In this document: in pieces, positions 53,629-63,692 of the stretch
Numbering within the stretch: position 1 is the stretch's first letter
Layout of the letters: every line of letters starts with the position of its first letter
Assembly (NCBI GenBank): GCA_032433765.1
Contig: JAVIAB010000073.1
Span: forward strand, 53,026,144-53,090,143
Source of the DNA: Megaustenia siamemsis
Lineage: Eukaryota > Mollusca > Gastropoda > Stylommatophora > Ariophantidae
DNA length: 64,000 nt
Direction of reading: 5' to 3'
Made by a program: the position numbers and the translations under genes
The notes under the pieces: generated by a model
What the model was told of the DNA's origin: nothing
The model's input: the letters and a program-made list of their open reading frames with translations, nothing else
The model's database searches: none

Positions 53629-53928
53629 TCACGCCAGACCGTTGTAAAGAAAAAAATTAAAGGTCCAATTCACGTATTTGAAGCGGATGGAGAATATGGT
53701 GTTAGTGTTCATATTTTTCCATACCCAAATGGACATTTGTGTGTGATATGGTCGGTATCACGCCAGCTCGCCATTACTTGCCACAAATTACCTGGAACCT
53801 AATTTAGAGGCTTGGTGAACCTCAGAGTTTCGTCTGGTCAAAAAAGAAATTCGTCACCTCAGGGAATTGAACCTTTGACACTTCTGATTAGAAGTGAACA
53901 CGCTACTTACTCAGCCACCGAGGCTAGA
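53629..53928 (-). mobile_element. SINE-E, tRNA-headed
   Basis: Minus strand: CTAGCCTCGGTGGCTGAGTA (A-box region TGGCTGAGTAAG), AAAGGTTCAATTCCCTGAGG (B-box GGTTCAATTCC), then a body with GAGGTTCACCAAGCCTC, GGCGTGATACCGACCATATC and CACTAACACCATATTCTCCA. The body phrases TGATACCGACCAxAT and AACACCATATTC are shared with SINE-A, so E has a different tRNA head on a related body. Confidence 0.8.
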
Positions 53929-54209
53929 GTATATTTCATTCGGACCACTGCACTGTTAATGTAACCATATTATGGCTCTGTTCCATTTCTCGTGTTGCTC
54001 TATGTGAAATAAGTTGATTAACTGAATCGTTGGTTAATTTACTTGTCAGTTGAGATAATTGTTTAACATTTCTAAGACATTCATTTACCCAAGCATTACA
54101 CATATGGCTAATATCAGTACACCGGACAAAGTGTCGCTACAGTCACTACATTATTTACTTCGACAACGGTAGTTTTACTGTTAATACAGAGTTTACTCGT
54201 TGGATCTAT
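53929..54209. other. No gene seen
   Basis: AT-rich spacer. Confidence 0.5.
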
Positions 54210-54530
54210 CATCATCATCAGTCCCAGACCGCTTGGCATAGGCGATCATGTCCTTCCACAATCTTCTATCTACAGTGCATCGTATCAGTTCTGTTGTTGA
54301 CTGTTTTCCATGCCATTACACCAAGCTATTTAGTAATTTCTTTCTTTGTCGTGCACGATCTCTCTTTCCTTGTATTTTGCCTGTTGTAACCAAGTATTCC
54401 AACTTTCCTCTTCTCATGATGTGCCCTAAAAATGTTGATTGTTTCTTTCTGATGTTTTTTAGGAGCTCCCTTTTTGTGTTTGCCTCTTTGAGAATTTCCA
54501 TATTGGTCTTTTTATCTGTCCAGATTGGAC
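54210..54530 (-). mobile_element. LINE-A-related 3' end, diverged subfamily
   Basis: Minus strand: WTDKKTNMEILKEANTKREL, LKNIRKKQSTFLGHIMRRGK, LEYLVTTGKIQGKRDRARQR, then after a stop a block like STTELIRCTVDRRLWKDMIA and AYAKRSGTDDDD. Same architecture as LINE-A but clearly more distant than the other copies. Confidence 0.82.
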
Positions 54531-55079
54531 AAATAATAAGTCTAATAAGAAAATATATGCAATTAATTTATTCGTTATTCATTATTGCTAGAGTATAAAC
54601 TACAGCACTCTGGGCACACGCACAATCTTTCAGCAGAGCTTGCACAGATTGTTTCAGCAGCATTCCGGTTGGCGCACACATTTAGTCGTTCTTGGAGATT
54701 GTTATTCATAAATATCCAAAACTGTTCTCTAAAGTGTTGGTGTCTCATAACGAGATTTATTATTAGTTTGGGTAAACAAGATACCATTCTTGGGGGCACC
54801 CTATACGTGGCCTCTGTCAATTACCCCCACAATAGACGTTACTATGGTCCATGTTTTACATCTTTAGTTGCCATTAACCTCGACATAATCAGGGAGTATT
54901 CCAACGTCTTTCAAGGTCTGAGACTTCATCGCATGCCATCCATTTACAGTAGAGATTTCGTTTCTGAACCTTTCAAAGAATTAACTGAGAACCTTAAAGC
55001 TCCATTCAGTTATATCATCGAGATTCACAAAGCGGCAGAAATTGCTGTTTTAGTATCACTCTTCGTGAGAAGTTGCTGA
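54531..55079. other. Unresolved coding-like segment
   Basis: A plus-strand 164-codon frame (54585-55079) and a minus-strand 81-codon frame (54575-54820) overlap. The minus frame ends SSAERLCVCPECCSLYSSN, similar to the EHLWVCPECCDD end at 37038-37410, which favours a minus-strand remnant of the same RNase H-bearing element over 54575-54720. For the remaining plus-strand frame (to VLVSLFVRSC) I recognise no domain. Confidence 0.3.
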
Positions 55080-55212
55080 AGAATAAATGTCGCTTTGCTC
55101 TAGGATGATGATATATAGATGTAGTCAATCAATCAATCAAAGCCCTTTAGCTTCAGCATAGGCAACAGACTCTCCATCAATCTACATTCGCAGATATTTT
55201 CTTTACTTTTCT
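55080..55212. other. No gene seen
   Basis: Contains a short (CAAT)n run near 55126-55140. Confidence 0.5.
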
Positions 55213-55472
55213 CTATCTACCTATTGTCATTTCGAGCCGAAGACTCAGAACCACAATTTCAAAAACAGAAACCTTGCGTGCCAGAATGGCATATATTGCA
55301 GAGATCACTGCTTCTAAAATATATGGCTCTATTTCCATAATAATACTTTTTTACAATGACAGCTTGTCAAGCCATCGATCAACCTCCTTAGTCGCCTCTT
55401 ACGACATGCCTCGAAGGTCACAGTGTCACTATTCTTTACTTCCCTCATAATGCAGCCCAGGTAACACACGGG
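55213..55472 (-). mobile_element. SINE-D, third copy
   Basis: Matches 50409-50697 and 5644-5878, with a deletion in the 3' region (AGCCGAAGACTCAGAACCAC lacks the GGCACATAGGG part). The 5' end is at AACACACGGGC. No convincing TSD. Confidence 0.85.
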
Positions 55473-55689
55473 CTTTTACTTCTTTCTTGTCTTAGCCAAT
55501 TTTCAGTAGAGATAACGCTTTCCTTCTCTCTTTGATTACATGAATTCATACTCTGTTTCAAAAGTCCCTTCCTTTTAAAAAAATTAAGTTGTTGGTTTTC
55601 TTGTCCTCGTGTTTGTCACTAGCTGAGCTACCTCTCCTACATGGTGCTCATGGTGATGTCTGTTGTATCATTAATTCATCCTTCTTCCG
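55473..55689. other. No gene seen
   Basis: Spacer between SINE-D and R. Confidence 0.5.
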
Positions 55690-56115
55690 GTCAATATGTG
55701 GGTAGGCTGCAGAAACCGTTGAGGCTGTGCTTGAAAAGTGGTCCTTGTTGCAGTTTCCTCATATTCTAAGTCCGGCTTGCTACTAGAGCTACTGAGTTTA
55801 GTGGTCTGTGCTCACCGTGAGCTGTGTTTTCATCCGGATCATGTTTCGATATTCCGATTTCTTACGATGAATGATGCTATCGTATGACGAAGGACAGTTC
55901 AGCTAAGTTCACTTTTGGTGCCGCTTGGCCTTATGTCTTTTAGAGTGGGCTGTATTTGCTGTGATGGGGACTGCAGCTGCCTTTCTTTGTTTAGATTCTT
56001 CAATGAGATGAGTTTTAATTCGGATGATTCAACAAACTGGCACGTACGGCTGAGCAATTATGCATTTTAATTTGTTTGCAGTGATATCGAGGTCACCAAC
56101 CAACCAACCATAGTT
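55690..56115 (-). mobile_element. Dispersed repeat R, fourth copy
   Basis: Landmarks TCCTTGTTGCAGTTTCCTCA, TATTCTAAGTCCGGCTTGCT, GCTGTGATGGGGACTGCAGC, TACGGCTGAGCAATTATGCA and TTTTAATTTGTTTGCAGTGA. The uninterrupted GATGGGGACTGCAG confirms the empty-site structure for the LINE-D insertion at 7096. It ends in (CCAA)n. Confidence 0.75.
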
Positions 56116-56569
56116 CATCCTCTCTTAGGTATAAGTTGCTACTGCTCAATGTTGTATATTGGCTAGCAAAGCTTCAACTTCCATGCTGTAAACTTTAAAA
56201 CGAAGCTGACAACATCGTATCACATGTCAAAGAAAAAAAGAAGTTTGATTATCCCTGGATTAACGCCCCTGATGAATAACAACTATTATGTTTCCCATAT
56301 TATACCGTCATCAACAATATTTACTAGTTTTAGCAAAGCCGCGTTCCAAAGAATAAGAAAACATTATACAACCCATTATTTCTACCTACATCAACAGATT
56401 TGATGATGATGTTGATGAAGTCATATTTTATATTTAAACTGCAAATTTTATTGTTGACATAATGTAAATCAATCATAAACAAAGTTTATATAAACGTATG
56501 AAGGTAGTTTATGATTTCAAATAAAAATATGTTATGCTCTGCCGCGCAGCCGACAGTGAATCAGAATCT
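56116..56569. other. No gene seen
   Basis: AT-rich; nothing recognised up to the SINE-B target site. Confidence 0.5.
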
Positions 56570-56776
56570 GGGGACTGGTCGGTGTCGAGGAAAGACGCCG
56601 GCTTCGAGACACAGAGGTTGTGAGCTCAAATCCCGGCCGCACCGGTTGGGGTATTTATTTCTCTCTGCGGCTATAACTTCTGCTCTGAGCAGCGAGGCCC
56701 GGTTTGAAACGTCAATTACTCATCGACTCTGACTTCGTCAGGGGTATAAAGCTGGCGAACAAAAAACAAAATAAAC
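56570..56776 (+). mobile_element. SINE-B, internally deleted, 8-bp TSD
   Basis: CAGAATCT at 56562-56569 and 56777-56784. Head GGGGACTGGTCGGTGTCGAG and B-box GAGCTCAAATCCCGG, then CAATTACTCATCGAC joins directly to TCTGACTTCGTCAGGGGTAT, skipping the TCTGCCTGTGCGG part. Tail GGCGAACAAAAAACAAAATA. Confidence 0.85.
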
Positions 56777-56784
56777 CAGAATCT

Positions 56785-58599
56785 CCGACTGGTGTAGACT
56801 CGGTAGCGATGGCAATATTTCTCGTTCTACGCAGAACGTCATCTCTATATTGTACCTATTGGTTGAGTGAACCACTTAAGATATTGTAACCTTTGTTTAT
56901 TCTCGCAGAATTCAACTATGGTTACCTGGTCGGCGATCAGTGTTTATCGCAACTAAACCAGCCAGACTCCGAAATAGTTACTTACCGACACGGCATATCT
57001 GAGGTCAAGAGTTGAAATAATTAGTTGGACAAGTAGAAAGAGGCCAATGCTTCTTGGCTGATTAAAGCGGACATAATGGATTGTCCTGCTTCACTAGACT
57101 GAATATTCTATAACTGCGATCTAATTGGATGAAAAAAGACGGTTATTTCCTACAAATAATTTCCAAAGTGGATGTATTGTGAAGCTGTTGTGTTCACGCG
57201 CAAAAATGAAATCTTTCGCTGTTTGTGAGTGCGTACAATTAACTGAAGAGTTCGTGAGATGCAGAGTAATTAATCTGGAAAAGAAGCTCTGAAAGAGGGA
57301 GAGAAAGAGAGAGAGGGAGACTCAGAGTTGCTGAAGAAAACTGAAGTACTCGCGTGGGATTGAACTGAGTCCAATTAAAGGAGTCACAGGTGGTCATACA
57401 TATCACATTCTTCTTTCTATTTCTTGGGTCATAGTGAAAATACTCAATGAACTGCACGTTTTGTGTTTTTATTTTATACACAACGCTAAAGAGTTCATTT
57501 CTCTAAGATCTACAGGGACTAGAGAGAGAAAAAGGGGGGGGGGGGAGAGATGGGGGATGAGATAGAGAGAGAGAGTGTGGGGGAGGGAAAGAGAGAAAAG
57601 TGTGAGATAGTAAAAGTTTATTCGCTGGAGTGAGTGCAGCAGCTCAATAATTTCGAATGATGAGATGGAGAGATAGGGCCTGAAAAATTACGGAGGAAAT
57701 AGCAATATATATATGTATATAAATTTCATTTAGACTTAAACAATCTCAAGATACATTTATCACGTAATTGAAAACCATAGTTGACTGACTATTATATTCT
57801 ATTCTATTATATCAACGGAACCAGTTTCATTGCAGCCACAAATTCCGCATAGCAGCTTCGCCATTGGTCACACGATTTCCCAAAATGCATCAGTAAATTC
57901 CGTTGACAAGGTAGCTCCGTTTCCTACTCGACTCAATAGGCGACGATTTCAAATATCTTTAGTCGCTTCTTAGGACACACGTATCTGGTAACAGTGGCTC
58001 TATTCTTTTCTCCCTCAACGTGTGGTAGCCACACAGGGGCGACTCATATTTTAGGGGGCAGCAACTACTATAATTATAATTATCGGGTTGTATTGGCACC
58101 AAATTTGTAATAAAACGTTACTGAATCTAGTGATCGACACTCCCGCGATGCAGGCAGCACTTTTCAAAATTTGCTACCATCCACTTTCCATCTCAAATCC
58201 GTCCTGGAATCAAAGACAGATTTCATTTTTTTATTTGATTTTGAATTTTAGAAATGGACTCTGACTTTCAGTTATTCATTATGAAAGATTTAATTGATCT
58301 CGATTATCGGATGGTATAGAAGATGAAAGGTGGTGTGCAGAAACACTCTCTACGGTTGGTGTCCTTTTTTTTAGATTAAACGAGACCTACGTTTCTTTGA
58401 TAATGTCGTACAAGAGAAAGCGATTCTTTATTCAAATTAAATTATAATTTTATACATACAATTTCCGAATGACTGTTAGTTATTTTAAGCATTTATATGT
58501 CGCTAGTATAAAACTGTATAGTTTTATTTCGTGTGGCACTTTGTTTTCAATAAAAGTTATATGTATTCTTGAAAAAATGCAGTTTTTGTTTGCATGTAG
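56785..58599. other. No gene; purine tracts and a possible old SINE-D relative
   Basis: GA-rich tracts at 57290-57320 and 57520-57610 with a poly-G near 57533-57546. Around 57780-58040, TTTAGTCGCTTCTTAGGACA, CTCCCTCAACGTGTGG and TTGACAAGGTAGC are faintly like antisense SINE-D, so an old relative may lie here. No frame with a domain. Confidence 0.4.
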
Positions 58600-58850
58600 T
58601 ATGTGATTGATAGGACACACACTGCAGAAGCCAACTGAGAGTATTACACAACAGGCCCTCTTTTGGAATCCCCAGGGGAAAATACAAAGAGGAAGACCAA
58701 GGAATTCTTGGAGAAGACAGATAGAAGCAGAGATGAAGATGATGGAGAAGACATGGAACGATCTTAAAAGAATGGCAAGAAATAGAACGGCTTGGAAAGT
58801 GTTTGTTGAAGATCTATGCTCCACTGGGAGCTAAAAGGTAGAAGAATGTG
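58600..58850 (+). mobile_element. LINE-B, intact 75-codon C-terminal tail
   Basis: Open frame 58607-58834: MIGHTLQKPTESITQQALFW, NPQGKIQRGRPRNSWRRQIE, AEMKMMEKTWNDLKRMARNR and TAWKVFVEDLCSTGS. Apart from 5' truncation there is no damage. Close to the copy at 16735-17345. Confidence 0.9.
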
Positions 58851-59469
58851 ATTTATTTTCCAATTTGTTATTATATGGACTGCGCTTGGTCACATTTAAT
58901 CATGACAATCCAGTTTTCACTCACGGCACTTCCTGAAGATGTCAATTAAAATGTAGTCTCGAGGATAAGACATAAATCACTGGAATCGATTCTTCTTGTC
59001 TGACAGTTATCTGTATCCACTTGTTGCTAATCGCGCTTTGTAATGCGGTAGTAAAGAAGGAGAGTTTTATGAGTTTTACATCACAACTAGTAACATTACG
59101 CAATATTTCTCATCCCGCCTGCAGCTACAAATGTAAAGCTTGAGAACAGTGAATCTGTTGAGATTGATGGCTCAAAAACCAATCCAATAAACACAGGAAA
59201 ATTTGAAAGTAAATATGTTCCAGAAACCGGAGAAATAGAAATCGTGGTTGCTACAACGAGCAAAGACACACTTGCTGATCTGACTGACCGTTAAACTCAA
59301 AACGAACACCAAAATGCCGATTTTTTCAGCAAAAAATGAATGGTTCTTTCTTCTTTCTTTTATCCATCTGCGTGTAGCCATGCAAGAGAAAGGAAGGATG
59401 TTTACTACCTAATGTCTGTAGATTTGTATTGCCCGTTCTCTTAGTAACTTCCCTTTCAGATGCAGTGTG
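58851..59469. other. No gene seen
   Basis: No recognised frame or repeat. Confidence 0.5.
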
Positions 59470-59676
59470 GAGGGACTGGTTGGTCTCGAGGCTAGCGTCG
59501 ATTGAAACGACAATTACTCATCGACGGAAAAAAATGAGTACCTCCGAAGATGATCTGCCTGTGCGGCGAGGGACTCCTGTGCTCACGGCTGCCAGGGAAA
59601 CACAGATTAACACGCAAAATTCAGTTGCTGATCTCTAGGGAATTCGCCAGAGGTGAAAGTTGGCGAACGCAAAAAA
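59470..59676 (+). mobile_element. SINE-B with deleted B-box region
   Basis: Head GGGACTGGTTGGTCTCGAGG joins almost directly to CGTCGATTGAAACGACAATT, so the B-box is lost. Then ACTCATCGACGGAAAAAAAT, TGATCTGCCTGTGCGGCGAG, a damaged CTGATCTCTAGGGAATTCG and GTTGGCGAACGC with an A tail. Confidence 0.85.
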
Positions 59677-59734
59677 TCGTGTATTCTTGTGTGTATCTGG
59701 ACTCTGTTAGGAATGTTTAAGTTTTGAATGTTTT

Positions 59735-60100
59735 CTATTCCGTTATCCATCTCTTTCTTGGTCTTCTCTTGCTCTTCGTTCTGATATTCCTTGGTCTGAC
59801 CTACCCAAGTATATTTTGTCCTTTCCTTTTGTCTCCTCCCCTGGGGATTCCAAAAAAGGGCGTGTCTAATTCTTTCAGCTGGTTTCCAAAGTGTGTCCTA
59901 TCTAGCGACATCCTCTATTTTATTTCTATTCCCACTGGTATTTGACTGATCATTTAAAGTAGTTTTAAGTTAGCGATTGTGTCCTGCCTTTTCCATTATT
60001 TAATTCAACGTAAGTATCCATATATGAAAGTATATTTCTTTGTCACTGTAGTTTGTGTTGCTCTCCATGTTTCCAGCCATATCAAGGACTAACTTGAAAT
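59735..60100 (-). mobile_element. LINE-B, decayed copy
   Basis: Minus strand: GNRNKIEDVAR, a DTLWKPAERIRHALFWNPQG block (compare HTLRKPTESITQQALFWNPQ) and further sequence with a GRRQKERTKYTW-like segment. Upstream are an HIWILTLN-like FINGCLRR remnant and AGHNR. Many changes and stops. Confidence 0.75.
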
Positions 60101-60195
60101 ACTAAATTCCCGACCACTAAATGATCTTAAATTTTAACAGGGAACTAGCTCAAAACGTGAACACACATAGAAGAAGTAAATACAAGTTGTACTTC
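60101..60195. other. No gene seen
   Basis: Short spacer. Confidence 0.5.
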
Positions 60196-60317
60196 TGAAA
60201 GCTATCTACAAACATACTGAAGAATTGAAAGCTATCTACAAACATACTGAAGATTTGAAAGCTATCTACAAACATACTGAAGTATTGAAAGCTATCTACA
60301 AACATACTGAAGAATTA
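60196..60317. repeat. 30-bp tandem repeat, 4 copies
   Basis: Unit GAAAGCTATCTACAAACATA plus CTGAAGAATT. Confidence 0.93.
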
Positions 60318-61886
60318 AGGGAAGAAAATCAAAATAAAAAAACCAGATGTTTAAGATCAAAGGAAGGAAAATTGTTGATTGAACAAGAATTCTGAAGGGA
60401 ATGATGGACATAATGCATTAAAGATCTTTATGATAATTAACGAATAGAAGTAAATATTCAGGATAATGGAAAAGGACCAGAAATACTCAATGAAGAAGTG
60501 GAAGATGCCTAGTGCAATTCGAAAGCAGGAAAAGCACCTGGACAAGAGATTATTATTCGAATGAAGCCTTGGGTGATTTTATAATAGAAATTACAACAAA
60601 AATATTGAATCACAATTACAAAAGCGGTATATACAAAACTTTAAAAAAAAAATACAAAATCTTCAAAAACTATAAAATTAATATTCATAGTCCTACCAAA
60701 GAAATCTGATTGAATGCCATGATCATCGCATAATAAACCTTATAAGTCACATGACTAAGATAATACTAAGAATCATCATGCGAATAGTGCGAAACAAAAT
60801 CAGCCCAGAAATTAGTGATGAACAGTGAGGTTTTGTTGGAGGTAAAGGTACCAACATTACCATATATATATTATAAGACTTTTAGTGGAAATAGCGATAG
60901 AGGTTAAACCAGATCTATGCATCTTTCATAGATTATACTAAAGCATTTGACAAAGTAAAGCACCATGAAATAATCACAATTTTAGAAGGCATAAATGTAG
61001 ACAGCAAAGATCTAAGAATAATAAAGAATTTGTAATGGAACAAACAACGGCCATAAGAACTGGAAATCAATTGGGAATGTTTCCATAAATAAAACAAGGT
61101 GTTAGGCAAGGTTGCGTGCTGTCACCAAATTTATATAATATGTATAGTGAGATTATTTTAAGAAAGGGGCATGCTTGGAATAACAGCTGGAGGTCATAAT
61201 ATAAATAATCTAAGGTATGCTGATGATACAATCTTAATCGCTCAGAGTGAAAATTAGTTACAAGAAATGTTAGACATTATAGTGAAGGGAAGCAAAAATA
61301 AAGGACTCAGCCTTAATAGCAAAAAGACAGAGGTAATGGTAACAACAAAGAAAAAGACATCACCGCAATAAAGACAGGTGGAACAATATTAAAACAAGTA
61401 AATGAATTTAAATACCTGGGAACAATGGTAACCTCAGAAAATGAAGAAGATGCTATGCAATCCATGTTCGACAATGGATAAACATGAAAAAGAGTTCTTA
61501 AATGTTATGTAGAGCCAGTCTTAACATATGGATGTGAATCATGGACAATAGAATAACGGAGAAGAAAATCACTGGAGGCTATGTAATTGTGGTTTTACAA
61601 AAGAATATTGAGAGTACCATTGACAGCTAAGAAGAGTAATGAAAACGTTCTGAAAGAAGCCAAGGCAAAGAGCTAATTTCCAATATTAGGAAGAAATAAT
61701 CATTATCTTTTGGTCATTTATTAAAAAGGGAAGAGCTGGAATATAATGTAACAACAGGGAAAATTGAAAGGCGAAGAGATACTAGACAGCTTAAGAGAAG
61801 GACCGTGCAGAAGGGCAACAACAGAAATGATAATTGTAGAGAGTGAGAGTTATGGAGACATATGATCACCTACGCCAGCAGCTATA
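60318..61886 (+). pseudogene. LINE-A, most complete RT remnant
   Basis: In order: GKLLIEQE and a linker PEILNEEVEDA with NSKAGKAPG (usual EExxxAIxxxKxGKAPGxDxI); CHDHRIINLISHMTKIILRI, ISPEISDEQ and GFVGGKGTNI (RT motifs 1-2); antisense-free FIDYTKAFDKVKH-like block at about 60925 (motif A); [20 protein letters not shown] (motif B); NLRYADDTILIA (motif C, catalytic YADD kept); KYLGTMVTSE; then, after a deletion, EPVLTYGCESWTI, RILRVPLTAKKSNENVLKEA and TTGKIERRRDT-like tail. The order is that of a LINE RT. Numerous stops and frameshifts. The 3' end ACCTACGCCAGCAG is interrupted by SINE-A. No endonuclease was found upstream. Confidence 0.9.
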
Positions 61887-62147
61887 GGTAAAGTAAAAGT
61901 AAAGAACCCCTTCACGCTAAGTGGCGTTTTGGGAATATGGTTTTAGTGACCATAATTTTTACAGACCTTTGGCACACGAATTTTGGGGTAATGTGGTCAG
62001 TATTACGCCCGTTCCGCTTTACTTTCCCAGAAAAAATCCAATAACCATTTAAGGCTGGGTGAACCCGGAAGCCGTATGTTGGGATCGAACCCTCCCTCTT
62101 GTCCTTTGTAGTCCAGTTCACTAACCACTGAGCTATCGCGGCTCCCT
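61887..62147 (-). mobile_element. SINE-A nested at the LINE-A 3' end, perfect 12-bp TSD
   Basis: CCAGCAGCTATA at 61875-61886 and 62148-62159. Minus strand: GGGAGCCGCGATAGCTCAGT, GTTCGATCCCAACATACGGC, CCAGCCTTAAATGGTTATTG, CGTAATACTGACCACATTAC and a tail ending TTTACTTTTACTTTAC. It inserted after LINE-A, so it is the younger of the two. Confidence 0.95.
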
Positions 62148-62159
62148 CCAGCAGCTATA

Positions 62160-62421
62160 TTTAAAAATAATTTCTGAAATTAGCAGTGAGCTTAAATTAA
62201 ATGTCAGTGATGTATTGATCACTGCTGCGGTGAACAACACGTTTCCATAAGTCTTTAGCCGTCTTATATTTCAGTCTGTATTGATTGGGAGATGACGTCG
62301 GTGAATTTCGTTTTGTTCTTAATGTTGCTGTTGTCAGATTGCTTTTGTCCTAACTGGAGTCCCAGACGTATAGATAGCATGATCTGAAAAGTCTATGTGT
62401 GTGCTGTGTGTCTGTATATAC
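62160..62421. other. No gene seen
   Basis: Spacer between two SINE-A copies. Confidence 0.5.
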
Positions 62422-62434
62422 ATATATGTATATG

Positions 62435-62695
62435 AGGGAGCCGCGATAGCTCAGTGGTTAGTGAACTGGGCTACAAAGGACAAGGGGTAGGGTTCGATCC
62501 CAACCGACGGCTTCTGGGTTCACCTAGCCTTAAATGGGTACCGTATTTTTTTCTGGGAAAGTAAAGCAGCACGGGCGTAATACCGACCACATTACCACAA
62601 AAATCATGTGCTGAAGGTCTGTAAAATATAGGGTCACTAACACCATATTTCCCTATACGCCACTTGGCGTGACGGGAGCACTTTATTTTTTTTTT
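62435..62695 (+). mobile_element. SINE-A, full length, perfect 13-bp TSD
   Basis: ATATATGTATATG at 62422-62434 and 62696-62708. Head GGGAGCCGCGATAGCTCAGT, B-box GGTAGGGTTCGATCCCAACC, then GGCTTCTGGGTTCACCTAGC and 3' end CCACTTGGCGTGACGGGAGC with a T-rich tail. One of the cleanest copies, hence probably young. Confidence 0.95.
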
Positions 62696-62784
62696 ATATA
62701 TGTATATGTGTGTGTGTGTATATATATATGTGTGTGTGTGTGTATATGTATATATATATATGTGTGTATATGTGTGTGTATATA

Positions 62785-62839
<55 letters not shown>
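62696..62839. repeat. (TA/TG)n then (GA)n microsatellite
   Basis: Begins within the right TSD of SINE-A and extends the same TATATG motif, ending in about 9 GA. The minus-strand YIYIYIYTHTH frames are artefacts. Confidence 0.95.
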
Positions 62840-63197
62840 GAAGAATGATGCGATGAAAGGAAGAGAGTGATTGTGAGCGAGAAGAAAGTAATGAGAAAAA
62901 AATTATAGTAAGGGGGTAAAATATATACAATAAGAGGGATAGGAAGGGAGGAATGAAATGAATAAAGTATTAAATGAAGAATTGAGAGGGAAAAAAGAGA
63001 ATTAGGATTGTGGAGAGACAGAGAAAAAAAGAAAAAAATAATAGAGACAAAAGAAGAATGTGATTTGGGGAGAGATAAGAGCAGGATAAGGTTGTGAGAC
63101 ATGCTGATACGGAAGAATATGGACGAAAGAGGTCGGAAAAGAAAGAATTGGATAAGGAAAAAGAGAGAAAAGAAGAGATGGTTAGCTATTTCGATGA
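62840..63197. other. No gene; purine-rich
   Basis: AGAGA-rich sequence opens long minus-strand frames of low complexity (62683-63102). Not coding. Confidence 0.6.
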
Positions 63198-63692
63198 GAG
63201 AAAGAACGAGATCTGAGAGAAACTAGAAGATATCATAATTGAGGTTTCGCGTGAGAAAGAACGAGATCTGAGAGAAACTAGAAGATATCATAATTGAGGT
63301 TTCGCGTGAGAAAAACGAGATCTGAGAGAAACTAGAAGATATCATAATTGAGGTTTCGCGTGAGAAAAACGAGATCTGAGAGAAACTAGAAGATATCATA
63401 ATTGAGGTTTCGCGTGAGAAAAACGAGATCTGAGAGAAACTAGAAGATATCATAATTGAAGTTTCGCGTGAGAAAAACGAGATCTGAGAGAAACTAGAAG
63501 ATATCATAATTGAGGTTTCGCGTGAGAAAGAACGAGATCTGAGAGAAACTAGAAGATATCATAATTGAGGTTTCGTGTGAGAAAGAACGAGACCTGAGAG
63601 AAACTAGAAGATATCATAATTGAGGTTTCGTGTGAGAAAGAACGAGTCCTGAGAGAAACTAGAAGATATCATAATTGAGGTTTCGTGTGAGA
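63198..63692. repeat. 54 to 55-bp minisatellite, about 9 copies
   Basis: Unit GAGAAAAACGAGATCTGAGA plus GAAACTAGAAGATATCATAA and TTGAGGTTTCGCGT. Five central units are 54 bp (GAGAAAAACG); the outer ones are 55 bp (GAGAAAGAACG). The right-hand units read TTTCGTGT. An 18-residue minus-strand repeat (MISSSFSQISFFSRETSI) results. Confidence 0.95.

Noticed and set aside
54830..55079. Gypsy-type polyprotein remnant suggested by EYSNVFQGL
   Set aside because: Only a short phrase resembles the N-terminal edge of a retroelement RT; no catalytic or linker motifs follow.
62683..63102. 139-codon minus-strand frame rich in I, Y, S and L
   Set aside because: Low-complexity reading of GA and TA/TG microsatellites.
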